A stretch of DNA of 6,798 nt from JBLRWS01 sp047921075 (GTDB lineage Bacteria > Bacteroidota > Rhodothermia > Balneolales > Balneolaceae): the NCBI GenBank assembly GCA_047921075.1, contig JBLRWS010000094.1:1-6798 (forward strand), in the 5' to 3' direction. This document shows positions 5,395 through 6,798 of the stretch, one piece after another. The first letter of the stretch is position 1; every line of letters starts with the position of its first letter. The translations under genes were made by a program, and so were the position numbers. The notes below the pieces were generated by a model. The model worked only from the letters and a program-made list of their open reading frames with translations. It was not told the origin of the DNA and did not search any database.

Positions 5395-6798
5395 ATGAAT
5401 TTTTCGGGCAACGTTTCTTTTAACCGTTTTCTGCTTGTAGTTCTGAAACTCTACATGTTGACCGCTCTTTTAGCAGGCTGTGCCGGTACAACCGATGATC
5501 GCACTGGTGAATTACTCTTTGAACGCCTGGACGGCCCTGCGATTGGTATCGATTTTGAGAACAATCTCATCCCAACCGAAGAGTTCAATATGTACCTGTT
5601 CCGTAACTTTTATAACGGTGGCGGCGTGGCCATGGGTGATGTGAGTGGAAATGGTCTTCCGGACATCTTTTTAACAGGAAATATGGTATCTAATCGTCTC
5701 TATGTTAACCGGGGCGACTATCGGTTTGAGGATGTTACCGAAAAAGCGGGACTGATCTCTGAAGGCTCCTGGAGCACCGGTGTGAGCCTGGCAGACGTCA
5801 ACGGAAATGGCCGCCTCGATATCTTTGTCGTCAAATCGGGCCCCCCTGATACGCCCCATCGCCAAAATGCGCTCTATATCAATAATGGCGACGGTACCTT
5901 TACCGATAAAGCCGCCGAGTATGGCATCGCTGATGTGGGGCTTGCCACGCACGGCGTCTTTTTCGATTACAACCAAAACGGCCGATTGGATCTGCTTCTG
6001 CTCAATAACTCGTTCGATCCGGTGGGGGGATATGAAGGAATCACCGGTGCCGCACGAACCATTCCCGACCCTCAGGGAGGGAGCCGTCTCTACAGAAACG
6101 ACGGGAATACGTTCACCGATGTGACGAAAGAGGCCGGAATTTTTGCCAGCCGAATCGGGTTTTCGCTGAGCGCCTCCGTGGCCGACCTCACCCATAACGG
6201 ATACCCCGATATCTACGTGGCCAACGATTTTTTTGAGCGCGATTATCTCTACCTCAATAACGGTGACGGTACCTTCAAGGAGGTACTGCCGCACCAGATG
6301 AACACGATTAGTTCAAGCTCGATGGGCTCAGATGTTGCAGACATAGATAATAATGGCTGGCCCGATATCTACGTCTCCGACATGCTGCCGGCGGATGAAA
6401 AGCGGCATAAATCCAAAATGCGGTACGAAACGTGGAGCGATTTACAGGAAAGTATAGCCAATGGCTTTCATAAGCAGATTACCCGAAACACCCTGCAGCT
6501 CAACCATGGAGATACCACGTTTTCGGATGTTGCCCGTTTTGGTGGTGTGGAAGCGACCGACTGGAGCTGGGCGGTGCTGATGGCCGATTTTGATCACAAT
6601 GGGTATAATGACATCTACGTCACCAACGGCATTTATAAAGATCTGCTGGATCAGGATTATATTCGGTACACCGCAAATCCGGAGCGAATCAGGGAACTCG
6701 TGGAGACAGAACGAGGCCGCGTCATCACCACACTTATGGAGCAGATCCCCTCCGAGCCGATCCCGAACAAGATGTTTTCCAATAACGGCGGTTTGGAC
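5395..6798 (+). CDS. VCBS/FG-GAP repeat lipoprotein, CRTAC1/UnbV-like (3' end outside window)
   Basis: The first 468 residues of a secreted lipoprotein are visible; the gene continues past the right edge. The start is fixed by an in-frame TGA (5392-5394) immediately before the ATG. The signal peptide ends in LLAGC with the lipidated cysteine at residue 29. A start at 5455 would leave only eight residues before the cysteine and no charged n-region. The mature part is an FG-GAP/VCBS beta-propeller. Six calcium-loop motifs of the form DxxxNGxxD begin at residues 82, 134, 191, 264, 316 and 398, for example DVNGNGRLD and DIDNNGWPD. Between them recur blade strands such as LYINNGDGTFTD and LYLNNGDGTFKE. 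Relatives in this phylum group are often around 1100 residues with a C-terminal ASPIC/UnbV domain, which would lie outside the window. Members often sit beside SusC/SusD pairs. Their role is not established; an extracellular binding or scaffold function at the outer membrane is inferred. A strong terminator separates it from susD. Confidence 0.93.
   Translation, partial: MNFSGNVSFNRFLLVVLKLYMLTALLAGCAGTTDDRTGELLFERLDGPAIGIDFENNLIPTEEFNMYLFRNFYNGGGVAMGDVSGNGLPDIFLTGNMVSNRLYVNRGDYRFEDVTEKAGLISEGSWSTGVSLADVNGNGRLDIFVVKSGPPDTPHRQNALYINNGDGTFTDKAAEYGIADVGLATHGVFFDYNQNGRLDLLLLNNSFDPVGGYEGITGAARTIPDPQGGSRLYRNDGNTFTDVTKEAGIFASRIGFSLSASVADLTHNGYPDIYVANDFFERDYLYLNNGDGTFKEVLPHQMNTISSSSMGSDVADIDNNGWPDIYVSDMLPADEKRHKSKMRYETWSDLQESIANGFHKQITRNTLQLNHGDTTFSDVARFGGVEATDWSWAVLMADFDHNGYNDIYVTNGIYKDLLDQDYIRYTANPERIRELVETERGRVITTLMEQIPSEPIPNKMFSNNGGLD

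Noticed and set aside
5881..6280. Short near-identical DNA segments around 5881-5900 and 6256-6275
   Set aside because: They encode the repeated NNGDGTF blade motif of the propeller protein, so the similarity is protein-level and not a DNA repeat element.
5671..6294. Minus-strand 207-codon open frame opposite the FG-GAP gene
   Set aside because: The repeated GAT/AAT/GGC-rich calcium loops of the sense gene create stop-free antisense frames. The sense reading has six matching motifs and a lipoprotein signal.
1..6798. tRNA, rRNA, CRISPR arrays, riboswitches or a complete insertion sequence
   Set aside because: I looked on both strands for regularly spaced repeats, cloverleaf-like sequence and transposase motifs and found none I could support.

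Overview
The window looks like part of a genome from the Bacteroidota/Balneolota/Rhodothermota (FCB) group. The evidence is a paired SusC/RagA-type TonB-dependent transporter and SusD/RagB lipoprotein, start codons without Shine-Dalgarno sequences, AT-rich leaders, and a VCBS/FG-GAP lipoprotein of a type common in these phyla. A marine or salt-adapted member such as a Balneolaceae or Rhodothermia relative is a reasonable guess from the acidic protein composition. No marker gene here fixes the taxon.

Layout: positions 1-556 hold no gene I can support. The left edge carries an imperfect inverted repeat (1-27 with 73-104) and a weak terminator-like hairpin (168-214). The AT-rich leader that follows ends in a perfect 20-bp palindrome (515-534) of the LacI/CcpA operator type, with degenerate partial copies just upstream. 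Positions 557-3673 encode a complete 1038-residue SusC-like outer-membrane transporter. Positions 3676-5274 encode its SusD-like surface lipoprotein partner, 2 bp downstream and almost certainly in the same transcript. A strong intrinsic terminator at 5299-5333 closes this two-gene unit. A third gene on the same strand starts at 5395 and runs off the right edge. It encodes a lipoprotein built from calcium-binding FG-GAP/VCBS (CRTAC1/UnbV-like) propeller repeats, of which 468 residues are visible.

Inferred working: SusD captures a large nutrient (glycan or peptide; identity unknown) at the cell surface, and SusC imports it through the outer membrane using TonB energy. The pair is probably switched by a LacI-family repressor binding the palindrome just in front of susC, so substrate-derived effectors would induce it. 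The FG-GAP lipoprotein is probably an envelope or surface accessory of the same uptake locus, but the terminator suggests it is transcribed at least partly separately. No enzyme that would identify the substrate lies inside the window.

The genes themselves belong to well-known families. The less ordinary points are the operator cluster, the terminator/promoter split between the SusCD pair and the FG-GAP gene, an acidic segment plus CxxC motif in the SusD, and the unexplained inverted repeat at the left edge.
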